This document shows positions 23,737 through 34,790 of a stretch of DNA of 64,000 bases, piece by piece. The DNA lies in NCBI RefSeq assembly GCF_000003815.2, contig NC_049994.1:8912469-8976468 (forward strand), given 5' to 3'. The notes beneath the pieces were generated by a model, which worked only from the letters and a program-made list of their open reading frames with translations, was not told where the DNA came from and made no database searches. The translations under genes and the position numbers were made by a program. Positions within the stretch are counted from its first letter, which is position 1. Each line of letters opens with the position of its first letter. The DNA is from Branchiostoma floridae. Its lineage: Eukaryota; Chordata; Leptocardii; Amphioxiformes; Branchiostomatidae.

Positions 23737-24488
23737 GTTTCTTTCTTTCTTTCTTCTTTCTCCTGCCAAATCTTCAACTCAAATCAACTCCGCCGTTTTT
23801 TAACCGATTGACTTGAAATTTGGCACAAAGATAGAGTAAGCCAATACCCTCAGGTGTTTTTTTCATTTTTTTCATATCTGCCTTTAAAATGATTTTATTG
23901 AGGTTTTTGTCAATTTTTATGTATATTTTGGGCTCCTGTACCCTGGTATTACAGCCGGATGACATGAAATTTGGTACAGAGGTGCCCTGATCATATGCCC
24001 ACCCAGATTTAATAACAGTTTTGGCATACGGTACAACAAAATGCTTGATTTTGCGATTTTTGGCCATTTTTTGACCAAAAAAAGCACATTTTTGCCTCCT
24101 GTACCGTCGTTTTACAACCGAATGACCTGAAATTTGGTATTAAAGTGCCCTTCAATTTTGTGCGCATGAATTCAATAACAGTTTTTCCATACAGTACAAC
24201 ATGATGCTTAATATTGCAATTCTATGGCCATTTTTAGACAAAAATTTGACATTTTTGGCTCCTGTTCCCTCGTTTAACAACCAAATGACCCGACATTTGG
24301 TAAAGGGGTGCTCTAGATATTTATCCAAATGACCCATGTATAATTTTTGGCATGGAACACTATTTGGGAATTTTTTGGGTCATTTTCCAATGGCCAAAGG
24401 GGTCAACGACCTCAAGGCCTATTGTTGCCTGAGGGAGATGGCTGAAATATGCTGTATTTGCTCTCAAGCAAATGTCGGCCTTTCTAGT
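23737..24488 (-). repeat. Block D: inverted copy of block A
   Basis: Read on the minus strand it follows block A from ACTAGAAAGG (24488) to the AAGAAAGAAAG tail (23737), including the CAAATGACC(C/T)GAAATTTGG anchors. Divergence from A is modest, by eye mostly scattered substitutions. Confidence 0.88.
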
Positions 24489-24639
24489 TCAGATTTATTG
24501 TCATACACAAAAGCATACTTTTTTGTATACTTAGTCTAGATAGAAACTTACAGTATCTCCATCACTGTGACTTTCTGATGTACTCAATCTGATAAGCTGT
24601 CAATTTTGTTTGATGGAAGAATTTTGAACATTTTGTGTT

Positions 24640-24790
24640 GTTGTTTGTGTTGTTGTTGCACTTATCTACCTTAAAATTGGGCTTCCAGCAAAAAAATGCC
24701 AAACGTCCATGGTTCGAATCCCACCGGCCCAATGTGACCTGATATTTGATTATTCCTGCCTGCAGCACCTGGTACTGCCACTGACCCTTA
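24640..24790 (+). mobile_element. Possible tRNA-derived SINE fragment (B box only)
   Basis: GGTTCGAATCC at 24711-24721 is a perfect RNA polymerase III B box, followed by a CACCGGCCC acceptor-like end and then AATGTGACCTGATATTTGAT and TTATTCCTGCC. The expected A box and a pairing 5' acceptor half are not visible upstream, so it is not an intact tRNA gene. A decayed SINE head is the best reading. Confidence 0.45.
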
Positions 24791-26319
24791 TCATTACCTC
24801 ATTTATTACATCACTGTATACTGGATATACTATCATAACTGATAGGCAACAAAGTAGGGCAAAGATCATGCTACTCACACAAGATAAAAAGCAAACTTTA
24901 CGGCAATTAGATTCAGACTATTTCCTAGAAAAGTTGCAACTACTGAAACATACCGCTGAATGAAATCCTGCGCTGTATTTTTAAAAAATCCGACAAGTAT
25001 TTTAAGCTGTATGTTTTTTCACGCCTTTCCTTTCTTGATGCCATAACTTCTGCTAGAATGAAGTTGTTGCATCTACTGATATTTCAACAATACCACCACA
25101 CAGAGATTATGTTATCATCAATTATTTCATACTAAAACATAAGCAAGGCCAACAACCTAGAACATGAACTACTGATTTTTATCATCATACTAACATCAAC
25201 TCTCATAAGTCCACTAGATACCATAATACTGCCACATTAAAAAAAATTAACAAATCAACATTGTTATAGAGGCCTTCTTAAGATTGTTTTCAATACCAAA
25301 ATATGTGTATATACCTCAGGATTACTGATGCTGCATTTGTACATCTCTTAAAATCACTTTGAACTCATGTATATCTCCTCATGTGGCAGAATTATGACAC
25401 CTGGTGGAATTATGCGAGTTGATGTTATTATTGATCAACTGTTTTATTTCATCTAGCTAATAAACTTAACTTAGCAATTCTAAATATAAGGCTTAAGAAA
25501 GTATAACTTTTCTTGCTAGCAAACTAGCTACTGATTTTCATTATCATATTCCATAATAGCCTTAGGAAACATACATTGTAACATACCTGAATCTGTTGTG
25601 CCCAGGATAATGTGAAGATGTCAACATGAACAGGTGTGTTGAAACAGGTAGGGTGGAGTCGGCACACATCAGATGAAACATACAGAGGGGAGGACAAAAA
25701 ACATTGGATTAGTCTCGAGGCAACACATCTGAAACATACCTTTTAGTATTTATCTTGTTACCATGGTTACAGACACTGCAGTAAATTATTTGCAACAACT
25801 TTCGCTTTTTAATTACAGACCTGGATCTCACAATACATAAAATATACATTACACTTTTGAAATGAGGTTCAGTGTATTGACAGCAAATAGTCAGTTTATT
25901 TTTGAAGATGTAATTTATTATAGCCTTGTGTTGTCAAACATGTGTACACTAAAGTGTTAGTGACTGTGTATACCGGTATAAGTGTACACATTAGAGTATG
26001 AAGTGTCTGTACATTGTTTTATTCAAGGAAATTCAATCAATACTATGGTGATGTATGTAGTAAGTTGTATTTAAAGACACAATGACAATGTACGAGTGAA
26101 AGTCAAGCAATGTCAAAGTTAATCTCATCAATGAGGGAGTTTCCAAAAAGATTTCCAAGACTTATTAACTAGTCACTAAGTTCCTGTATGGTGAAGAGTA
26201 GCACAGTGAAGTGTGAGTCAGAAGAAAAAGTACTTCCTCCATTCTTGAAGCTAGTTGTCATTCATCCCCTATACATGTACAGATAACAGATCTTCTCTTC
26301 ACTAAATGGCAAGTCAAAG
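24791..26319. other. Unannotated stretch, nothing recognised
   Basis: AT-rich with short frames. A small imperfect inverted repeat with GTGTACAC/GTGTACAC words occurs at about 25940-25990. A TACATGTA motif is at 26272-26279. Confidence 0.55.
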
Positions 26320-26810
26320 TGTAATGCCCTTTGACGCCAACTCCTTCCTCTCCGAGCCCTTTCCCATGCCCGCAGGACAACACCCCTTCCTTCCTAACAA
26401 ACCGTCCTGTCAATGCTCGCTATCTCCTTGGACTTGACGTGTAATTACCAACCTGGAAGCCACGGCCAGTAATGCCACCGGACACAAATGAAACCTTAGC
26501 CAAGCCTGTGGTCAGGTGAGGTCTAGCCACTATTATTCAACCTGTAATGAACAGTGCGGAGGTGAAAATTGCTTGGGCTGCACAATGCCCACGGCCTCAT
26601 CTCCGATACACCCAGCAGCGCGTATCAGCGCGATCAATAAGCGTATTAGAATTGGGGTCAGCGCAGAGTCTATTTTTCTGCTGCTCCCAGAGGGAAGGTC
26701 CTTTAGACGAGTTGGCAGGATGGCACAGAGTCACAGATCAAGGACTTGTCAAAACGCCTGTCCTAAAATGAACTCGGGTTCTTAATCCTACACTGGACGA
26801 GTCATCATTT
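26320..26810. promoter_or_regulatory. Candidate regulatory block (GC-richer, repeat-free)
   Basis: About 490 bp with higher GC and CpG than either flank and no repeat. A 38-codon frame starting at about 26325 (MPFDANSFLSEPFPMPAGQH...) is proline/phenylalanine-rich but has no known relative, and its ATG context is not decisive. Two overlapping frames at 26516-26785 are chance-like. Conserved non-coding sequence is the likelier explanation; a short exon cannot be excluded. Confidence 0.3.
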
Positions 26811-27237
26811 AAGGGCTCTGGCATATTTTTTTATCCATGTCATCATGCTGCAAAACATTTAGTATCCAGGTGAAGAAAAAACAAAGTTACCAAAGGGCCT
26901 CCTGCCATACAGAAGCAATGAAGGGCACAAGAACTTGTTCCCCCAGTTCTTAGACGTTTTATCCTTCTACCTGCTGTCTACAGGTTATAACAGATTTAGT
27001 GCCAAGTAAGTAAGTCAAGGTCAAGATAAAAACTGCCAGCTATGACAAAAATTAAAAGTGACTATGTTCATTCCCTGAAACTCTGTACCATGTACAGACA
27101 CCCTTAATAACCTGACCCCAATTTCCCAATGAAATTAGGAGACAAAGAATTAGGCTAGAGGGGCCTTACACTTAAGAAGACATAACTTAAAAGATGTTCT
27201 CCTTGATTTGAGAAACAACCAAGAAGATTAGTTTAAG
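26811..27237. other. Unannotated stretch, nothing recognised
   Basis: AT-rich, short frames only. It ends at the TTA target duplication of the following MITE. Confidence 0.6.
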
Positions 27238-27240
27238 TTA

Positions 27241-27585
27241 GGCCCAATCTATACACAGTTTTTGCCGATATCTGTGGAGATGTCGGGAGGGATCTGGAAC
27301 GTTGGCCGCGGGACACCCGTGGCGCTTGCAGTCATAAACAGCTATATAGCCTAATGAGCCCGCGTTATATGCTAATGAGCCCTCACGAAGTTGGGACACA
27401 TCTACACGTAAGCAGAAGTTGTCGGGGACCCCTGCCAAGGTATCGGGGACTACCTGCTAAGCTATCGGGCGAATGCTCCGGACCTTTCGGAGAAATTCTG
27501 CCGATATCTTTATGGCGATATAGCAGTTGTCGGCGAGAGGTTTTCGGCTCGCCGATATCGGGAAAAACCATGTCTAGATCGTGCC
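27241..27585. mobile_element. PIF/Harbinger-type MITE with TTA target duplication
   Basis: The left end GGCCCAATCTATACACAG and the reverse complement of the right end GGCACGATCTAGACATGG pair over about 31 bp, continuing into GTTTTT(G/C)CCGATATC. The flanks are TTA at 27238-27240 and TTA at 27586-27588. A 3-bp TTA/TAA duplication and ends starting GG fit PIF/Harbinger. The 345-bp body is CpG-rich (more GC than its surroundings) and repeats CGATATC, TCGGGGAC and CCTGC(C/T)AA words. The long frames on both strands reflect GC content, not genes. Non-autonomous. Confidence 0.85.
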
Positions 27586-27588
27586 TTA

Positions 27589-29589
27589 GCTTCAATACTG
27601 CAAACCATAAGGACACTTGATATTTCCCACCCACCCACACATCCTGATATTCCTGTGCACAATGTAGGAACATTAGAGAGTGGGTGTTGGAAAGCAGGGT
27701 TCCATATCCAACAGGCTTCCAGAAGCTGCCGTGTGAATCCAAATGTAGTGATTCCAGCAATACCTGGAGTCATGTAAGGCAAGGTCCTGTCATTCGCTCC
27801 GCTGCATGTTTAAGTCAAGGTTGTTGGAGTTAACCCCAGCATGCTGTGTGCAAGATTTCACTGCCTAACCTGCATACTAATCACTGACTCAGCAAAATAG
27901 GTAAGACTGCTATATAATAACATATTCATCTATTTAAAAGCCAAGAGCTTCAACCTCTCTCACTACTGTGAATCTACACTACATGTACAATGTGGAAAGG
28001 GTTTGAATTTCTTTTGTCTGTACCAGTGCTGGATACATTCAACAAAACCTGCACCCGACAGGTTTTAACTGCAGCAATCCTTTTTATTGCCTTTCAGTCT
28101 ATGAAATAACACTGTTTGACAATGCTCCAAAATGTATCCGTTTGGTACAAATCTGTACATCCTGTATTGAAGGAAGCTACATTTGTACTATGATGACTTA
28201 CAAATGATAACATGAATTTTGGGCCATCACCCCCTCCCCCTCCTCCTCCTTAAAAACTTGGTCCCACAACAACTGAGATGAATGACCTGCCAGAGACTAA
28301 ATAAGAAGTAATACACCAACTATTGGAAAAGAACACAACTCTCTGGTATGGACTTCCCCGGAGTCTCTACAGAATCCACAATTTCCTGTTATTGTCAGAC
28401 CTCAATAACCCGTGACTCCAGATTCCCTCCCCGCAACTTGACGTACCTGGTATTTGGCAGTCCATCAACATGTGTCCAATCAAGCTATCTATAAGATTTG
28501 GGAGGGCGATACTAAGGCTATCACTTGATGCCCATGCAAAAAACTAAAAAAAAATACCACAAAGATGGATAACATACAAATACATACAGCTATGGAACAG
28601 CATAAGCAAAAGTCACTAGTCACTAGAGTAACTATTTAATTTTAGTCAAAGATTGAAGGCATTGTTCAGAAAATACTATTGCATGCGGCCAATTATTCTA
28701 CATCAAAGTCTCAAACAAATTTGGCCCCTGGAGTTGAAAAAAAAGCTTCTAGGGGGTGGCCCTACTTATCTAAGAGCCAAAGAGTTATCTACCATTTAAA
28801 AATTATGATCATACAGGAAGCATCTCCAGAACACGAGACATCAACACCAGAAATTAAGATGCAGTACTATGGAAAGGTACCATTATGTAATCATTTCTTT
28901 ATTCTGCAAGCATTTAGAAACATAATCATAATTAAAATCCATCTACAGCTTCTTGACTTGCATTTGTATGTTGTTCATTAACACACACACACATCACACA
29001 AAGTGTGCCTTCAGAATGCAGTACTGGAGACTACTGTATGGTGGCATGTCATGTATCTCAACAATGTAGATACTCCTCAATGAATTTTCACACCAAAGAT
29101 TTTCACTGCAGCAAAAATAAATTTTAGAGGTTACTCCAAGTGACAAGAGGAATGCATGCTCAGGTATCATAAATCATTCCTCTGATGTGTTCCCTTTCTA
29201 CATTTTGTACATATCTCATAACAAATTGAAAGTTATGATTGGAAGTTGCAAAAATAGGACTACATCAAACATATATCCCCACAAACTTTGACAGAGATTC
29301 ACTACTTCTATTAAGGTCTGTGATGAAATATATCATACCAAGATGAAGTCTAAATCAAATACAGACCCAAGTCAGAGCAACAACAATCAGGGATTCCTCA
29401 AATATCTCACTTTTTATTTCCCCTGTTCCATTCTATCCTCCAACAAGTTTATAGCGGCGAGTTTTCAATCAAAAAGCAATTGCTTCACTACTGATCAAAT
29501 ATACCCGTCGAACAAGTACGCTGTGGATTAGTGGAGACCTTGACTCTGGGAAGCGATGATGATAATGACTGTGCTAAACTCCATCCACA
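27589..29589. other. Unannotated stretch
   Basis: No gene recognised. It contains a short ACACACACAC microsatellite at about 28981-29000 and a TACATGTA at 27980-27987. A 100-codon plus frame (28679-28981) has no family resemblance. Confidence 0.55.
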
Positions 29590-29880
29590 TCATGTCTTAT
29601 TTGCAGAGAATTACCGCCACGAAATTGCTTCCTTTTCCCAGCAATCGCATTAGAGCCGTGATCAGGACGGTTTGATCGCGCTAAAGTCGTTTTCCCGCGC
29701 CGTTGGTGGAGTGGCGCTGGGTAACCTGACCGCGGGAACGGCAATCGCCGTCCCCCTCACGTATTTGTGACAAATCCACTTATCCAGGAATTTTGAATTT
29801 TCTGCCATTAACGCCGATACAATTTCTCATCATCTCACAAAGTCAAGCCAATTGGGAGTCAGTCTAGCCATGACTGAGGA
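29590..29880. promoter_or_regulatory. Candidate regulatory block, CpG-rich
   Basis: A sharp CpG-rich island at about 29640-29770 (for example GATCGCG, CCCGCGCCG, CCGCGGGAACGG) within AT-rich DNA, with an AT-rich border. No repeat ends and no frame of note. It might be a CNE core or a small CpG island. Confidence 0.35.
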
Positions 29881-30202
29881 AGTAATCAGATATCGTCCTG
29901 TATCACTCTAGCAGAGGAAATATTAGACATTCAACATCACGCTGCTTTTATGTAAACTTCACATGGAGCTTGCTGAGTTAGTGAGCCAGGAATCATCAGT
30001 TACAAGACTAGTGTACTTGACAAATGTTACTGCTTTAAAAAGCCTCCTTGCAATTTTTCTACAAACAAAATGAGCAATTAGATATGAAACATATATTCAT
30101 GAATATGTACAACTAATGTGCACTTGCTTAAAGTGCTAGCTTGTATCTACATTTTGTATTTTCATCAAATACCCTATTCCTGCAACTTATGAATTGGTAA
30201 AT

Positions 30203-30505
30203 AATCTTGCTCTCAAGTTATAGACAGTCTTTCGATATCATCTTTGTCAGGAATCTTTGCATAGTTCATTTTGTTTCAAAGCTCCAGATTTAAACTGTTC
30301 TCTTATCATTTTATCCCATCTCTGTAGGTTTGAAATTGGTTTCACTAAATAATCTTGCTCCTAATTCCAAGTTATACACACTTTTCTGATACCATTTCCT
30401 AAGTCATTGTTCAATAAGTGCTTTGCTTTCAAGCCCGAGTTAGAAACTGTACTGGCACGTCATCTTGTTCCCAAGTTGTACGTACCTTTCTGATATCATC
30501 TCTCA
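30203..30505. repeat. Degenerate three-copy tandem repeat
   Basis: Copies of (A/C)ATCTTG(C/T)TC-CAAGTT(A/G)TA, then CTTTC(G/T)ATA(T/C)CAT, occur at about 30203, 30349 and 30461. Spacing differs (about 146 and 112 bp) because the linkers have changed in length. Confidence 0.75.
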
Positions 30506-30638
30506 ACCATGAACATTTCCCTAGTTCTATAAACGCCTCTCAGATCAGTAGGCGGAAATTGATAAATGGTGTAATTTGGCGAGGAGCGATTACAGTGGAA
30601 GTCATGATTACACGTGGTGATTAGAGCTGATACATATA

Positions 30639-31000
30639 GCTCTTCAGCTGATAAATGATGGGGACTTAATTGGAGATCAGGCGTGAAACTTTTCTCTGCA
30701 CTTCCTCAGATAACACTTTTTCACTGCTTTTGGAGACTCAGTCTTTGTGAATAAACATACATGTCTATATTAAGATATGATAATGACATGGCTCTTCATC
30801 TGATAAATAATAGGGACTCTTTGGAGATCAGACACAAAGCATTTCTGTGAACTTTCCTAATATGTTTTGACTTATTTTGGACAGCCTTTGTGTATAAGCA
30901 TCCATGGAGTGCAGAATAATGAAAACTCACCATAAAACTTCAATGAGGTCATTTGTGAAACTTTTTTCTCTACTTTCTCAGAAAACAGATTGGTGGGGAA
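30639..31000. repeat. Second degenerate tandem repeat, three copies
   Basis: GCTCTTCA followed by CTGATAAAT starts at 30639 and 30791. The downstream part, TGGAGATCAG and GTGAAACTTTTCTCT-like with TTCCTCAGA, occurs near 30670-30712 and 30822-30860, and in a third truncated copy near 30950-30996 (GTGAAACTTTTTTCTCTAC). This array abuts the previous one but has unrelated unit sequence. Confidence 0.75.
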
Positions 31001-31389
31001 AAAAAAATACTTTCTTTTTTACATTTCTTGGCCCCATTTGCCCACATTTTTTCTTTTCTTTTTAAATGATTTTGTCACATCCAAACCTGGGCAAATGTCA
31101 GCTTTTTTGGAAAGCACTTGTTTGGGTTGCAAATTAGAAGGAATATGGACATGAGCAGGGTATACATGTATGTGCATCACTTGTTTTGTCCTACCCTTGC
31201 ATTCACAACTTCAGTAAGAAGTAATGATACCAATAATCTATAAGGTCATCCATAAACCACAAACCCAAGCAATTTCGTCATAAACACCAAAATCCACCAA
31301 CAATTCTTAACCACGCAACATGGACATCCTTCCTAGAGACCCTTATCGAAGTGTCAGGCGGTAATACGTTACAAAGCAATGATTCCTTC
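31001..31389. other. Unannotated stretch, nothing recognised
   Basis: Low-complexity T-rich sequence at 31010-31060, otherwise plain. No gene or repeat ends. Confidence 0.6.
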
Positions 31390-31930
31390 AGAGGTCGTAG
31401 GTGAAGGTCAGAGGTCAATAAACAGGTAGTTCCGAAATGATAGTAGAAACTGATTGCTCAATATGGTCCACCGACATAAATCTCTGTAATCTGTCCCGAG
31501 ACACCGCTTTCCTTGGCAGGGTATTAATCTAACAGCAAAATCAACCTTTAATGTCTTCTTTCCCCAGACTTCATTCTGCCGAAGCCCAGGCAGTCGTTTG
31601 ACGCAATAGTTCATCTCCATAATTTGAGGACAGTAAAATATTGAGATGTGGAGAAGCGCTGACGGTGCATACATTGCCGAGCTGATAGACTGTGTTATAT
31701 TATAAATGAAATCCATATTTACGATGCGCGTAAAGCTGCCCAGTCGACAATAAAGCCAGCAGGTAGCTTCACGAAACGGTGAACTATTGACCCGACGTTC
31801 CGTGATACATGCCGCGCCACACAAACCTCCCCCAATGAGCAATCAGCGTTCGATAAAAGTATGAATCAATGTGGGGTGAAATATCGAAAGTTTCCTCGAC
31901 AGCGGCTACGAAATCCGGTGCTGTACCACC
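31390..31930. promoter_or_regulatory. Candidate enhancer block with nuclear-receptor site cluster
   Basis: A 540-bp GC-richer, CpG-containing block without repeats. Its left edge carries four AGGTCA-type half-sites and a forkhead core (separate entry). Further in are AT-rich homeodomain-like cores (TATAAATGAAATCC, TTTACGATGCGCG, CAATAAAGCC). A 144-codon minus frame (31408-31842) spans it but resembles no family. I read it as non-coding regulatory DNA; this is inference. Confidence 0.4.
31392..31424 (+). promoter_or_regulatory. DR1 nuclear-receptor element plus forkhead core
   Basis: The half-sites are AGGTCG (31392-31397), AGGTGA (31399-31404), AGGTCA (31405-31410) and AGGTCA (31412-31417). 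The last two form a perfect direct repeat with 1-bp spacer (DR1), the class bound by RXR dimers and HNF4-type receptors. ATAAACA (31418-31424), a forkhead core, follows at once. The arrangement is striking but function is not shown. Confidence 0.5.
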
Positions 31931-34309
31931 AGTTGAAATAGTTTTCTCTGCATTTCTTCAAGTTTTACCTGCAAAACCTGTTTCCTTTCTTTAACTTGCT
32001 TGGAAAAGGACATTGAAAATTTGGATCATATGGCTTTCCAAAAACAGTGCAAAATCAGTGTTGCAAACAAAAATATACATATTACAGTGAAATGTGCACA
32101 ATTTGCCCTGAGTGCTTGACTTAAAATGACTCAAGACAAGTAGATATCAGAAACATCTAGTACAAAACTTTACCTGCACTAACCGGCATATGCAGGTGGT
32201 ATTTCTCCCTGACCAATATGGTACTCTACCGTTTCAGAAGGAGCTCAAAATCTAAATACCATCCACCCAAATTGCTTTGTACAGTAAATGGTTTCCCCAT
32301 TAGTCCCAACCTTAAGAGCCCATTGGTTGATACTAACAGATGTACATTTGTACACGGGATGAACACTACTAACTGTGTCTAGGATTCAAGCAATGGAAAA
32401 TGAGGCCAAATAAAAAGAAAAGTTCATACAGATTCATAAATCTTTAGAAGACAATTTTTTAAAGATTTTGTGGTACTTGTATTTTTCATACACATGTTTA
32501 TTGCTTTCAATTGTATTTAACCAATTATTGTTACGGCCACATCAATTACGGTTTTCGGTTCTCTGAAGTCAGATTTAAAGATAAATTATAAACTGCAAAA
32601 TCAATGTAAGACAAGAGTCCTTCGTACACACATTAATGTAGCCAGACGTAAGCTTTTCTCCGATTTGTGCTTTCATATTCATTTGACGTCTTTCTGAATT
32701 TTTTCTTGGCTGTTAAATGTCTGTAACCAAGAAAATAAATTGGCATGGCCTAAGTCATGAATGCTTGTAGTACGCACTAGTATGATCATACAGGATCATA
32801 ACTGTACAATACTGTAGATCCAATTCACAGCTCCACTCCTAAAGTGCTTTCAAAACTTTACAGTAGCTATCTTTTCTGCAACAGCCCTTAAGAATGGATA
32901 CTAACACTGGAATCAAAACAGTGCAATCTGATCATCCTTTCAGATATTCTATTGTAACCTTCGGTTTTACAATATCCAGACCTTATCTTGTGTTAATTGT
33001 ATTGCTGCCCCTATGGACGGTAAGGATGAGGTGAGGTGAGGTGAGACCTTAACTCCAACATTATCTTCTCTTCAGTTTGACCAGTAGCCCATAAAAACTG
33101 CCTACAGCACCGAGCCTATACTTATGATCCAATTCCAGATGTAGCCAGTGATTGGCGGAGCAATTTCCTTTTTTACTGTAATTGCCTCTACTATACAAAA
33201 GGTGCTGCAGTAAACACCGGCTTAGATGATCTTAAATTTAATGTTGCGCAGAGTCAGTTGATGGCCCTCCCAAACACACAGAGAAAGGCCAAGCTTCATA
33301 TCAAGTTAACGTCCATGCTATGCCCTTATCTGCTGGTTATATAATGCTATATTACAGACTTGGGCACATTTGAGCACTGCGGTATATAGAGCTATATCTG
33401 GTATAAAAGGTATGGTACATTTTATCACCAAGTTTTATTCTTACGACACCTTGCAGACATAAAGTGTATACTATAACATAATAAAAGACAGAAAGATACA
33501 TAAGCTGAAAGCCTGAATATGTGTAAGAACTATCCATGGTTAGGATGAGTCCGTGCATACATGCAAGACCATTAAATTCCACACTTTCAAAAAGATTTAA
33601 TGGAAAAAACAATGTGTTCCATACATAGCAAATCATTTTTCTCAAGTCCACTTGTCAAGGACAGTACTCCCTTTAGCAGGACATCTGGATTCTTGTTTCC
33701 CCAAATTTGAAAGAACTCAGCGGAAAATGTCAAAGAGCTAGGTATGACAGATGTTGAATCATTTAGGTTCAACCACAAGGGAAATATCCACTCCAGGAAG
33801 AGCGTTATTGTCTCATGGATCAAAACGTATCTTCGCTGTAGTGTACTTTATCTAGAATATGGTATCATATAATGATCCAAAAGTTAAGCTGGCAGTAGAC
33901 TTTCTCAGTTCAGTTCAGTTCAGACTTTCTAGATGTGGAAATTTTAGAAATATAGATTTAACAATTTAGCTGAGAGCTAATACATGTTTCCATCAGCATT
34001 TCTGCGGACCAAATTTGCTGTTTGTATGGATGATAACAAAATTGGAAATCCAATCCAAGACATTGCACAAACTTCTTAACCCAAGTTGAAAACCACCAAT
34101 TTTAGGTGAAAACTTGAAATTTTCCTGTACTTCACCTTTCCCATCTTACCATCAATCAGAAACTTTCCTGTACAACCCAGAGACACCTGTCTTCTTGTAC
34201 TCAAAGAAGCACTTGTCATTGCCCCCCTCCCCACTACTGTATCCTTTTCCCGAACCAAGATGTGAACCTGCAGACCTGGTATCTAAGAATGGTGTGAAAT
34301 TATGAAGAT
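31931..34309. other. Unannotated stretch
   Basis: No gene recognised. Small features: three AGGTGA words in a GAGGTGAGGTGAGGTGAG run near 33030, and a TTCAG pentamer repeat at about 33905-33923. A GC-richer patch at 33050-33310 has an inverted CCAAT (GATTGG) near 33149. A hairpin TTAGCT GAG AGCTAA sits at about 33966. Confidence 0.5.
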
Positions 34310-34790
34310 TTACACCCCACATAATGACCGAATCTGCTCCCCCTAACCCATATCTGGGTTCCTCACGCCAGTTGTTGGTTGATTGCTTGGCCCACGCTTC
34401 TGCCACGTCATATCCACCCTGCTATAACTCCCCCACATCAAGCACGCTGCCATGCCAATAGACGGCGCAAATTAAATAAAACCCATTTTCATCCCCACTC
34501 CGAGAGATCCCCTGGCTTTGGCAATGGATGATTGGGAGCCCAAAATTGATTAATTTTACATTTCCCTGATTTGACTGTTGAGAAGGAGGCTGGAGGTCAG
34601 AGGGCTGGAAAGGGCAAGGCAATAAAGTGGATTATCTGAAGGATGCTGGGATATGAAAAATGGCCGCTGGACCCAAGGTCAGGTTCCTTCCTGATAAGGT
34701 TCTCAACAGGCCGGGGAATCAGCTTACCGACGTGTCAACGGGCCAGCTGGCTTCGTGACGTAAGAACGAACACGGGCGAGAACTTTTCAA
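34310..34790. promoter_or_regulatory. Candidate regulatory block (GC-richer, repeat-free)
   Basis: About 480 bp of higher-GC sequence with homeodomain-type sites, notably TTGATTAATTTTAC near 34546 and GCAAATTAAATAAAAC near 34466, beside a purine-rich run near 34580-34625. Overlapping minus-strand frames are not family-like. Likely conserved non-coding sequence. Confidence 0.35.

Larger units (their letters stand above)
21642..24488. mobile_element. Compound palindrome with ACTAGAAAGG termini (162-bp-unit family)
   Basis: The left end 21642 starts ACTAGAAAGGCCGACATTTG and the right end 24488 is its reverse complement. Next to each end is a small hairpin, ATTTGCT TGAG AGCAAAT. Block A (21642-22401, plus) and block D (23737-24488, minus) are inverted copies of about 755 bp ending in a GAAAGAAAGAAA tract. 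Block B (22402-23525, plus) starts directly at the end of A with a second ACTAGAAAGG. Block C (23526-23736, minus) matches the start of B but lacks one 162-bp unit. The whole gives arms of about 1 kb around a 750-bp centre. No transposase frame found and no clear target-site duplication. Confidence 0.85.

Noticed and set aside
24711-24730. Possible tRNA gene (perfect B box)
   Set aside because: No A box, anticodon arm or pairing 5' acceptor half upstream, so at most a SINE fragment.
26325-26441. 38-codon frame MPFDANSFLSEPFPMPAGQH...
   Set aside because: Suggestive composition but short, without known relatives or a clear splice donor. Kept only as a note in the regulatory block.
27383-27782. 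125- and 90-codon minus frames
   Set aside because: They overlap the Harbinger-type MITE and its flank.
31408-31842. 144-codon minus-strand frame
   Set aside because: It lies in a GC-richer block where stops are rarer. No recognisable protein, and regulatory-type motifs fit better.
33966-33982. Hairpin TTAGCT GAG AGCTAA resembling the 162-bp-family terminal hairpin
   Set aside because: No ACTAGAAAGG or downstream family sequence nearby; probably coincidence.
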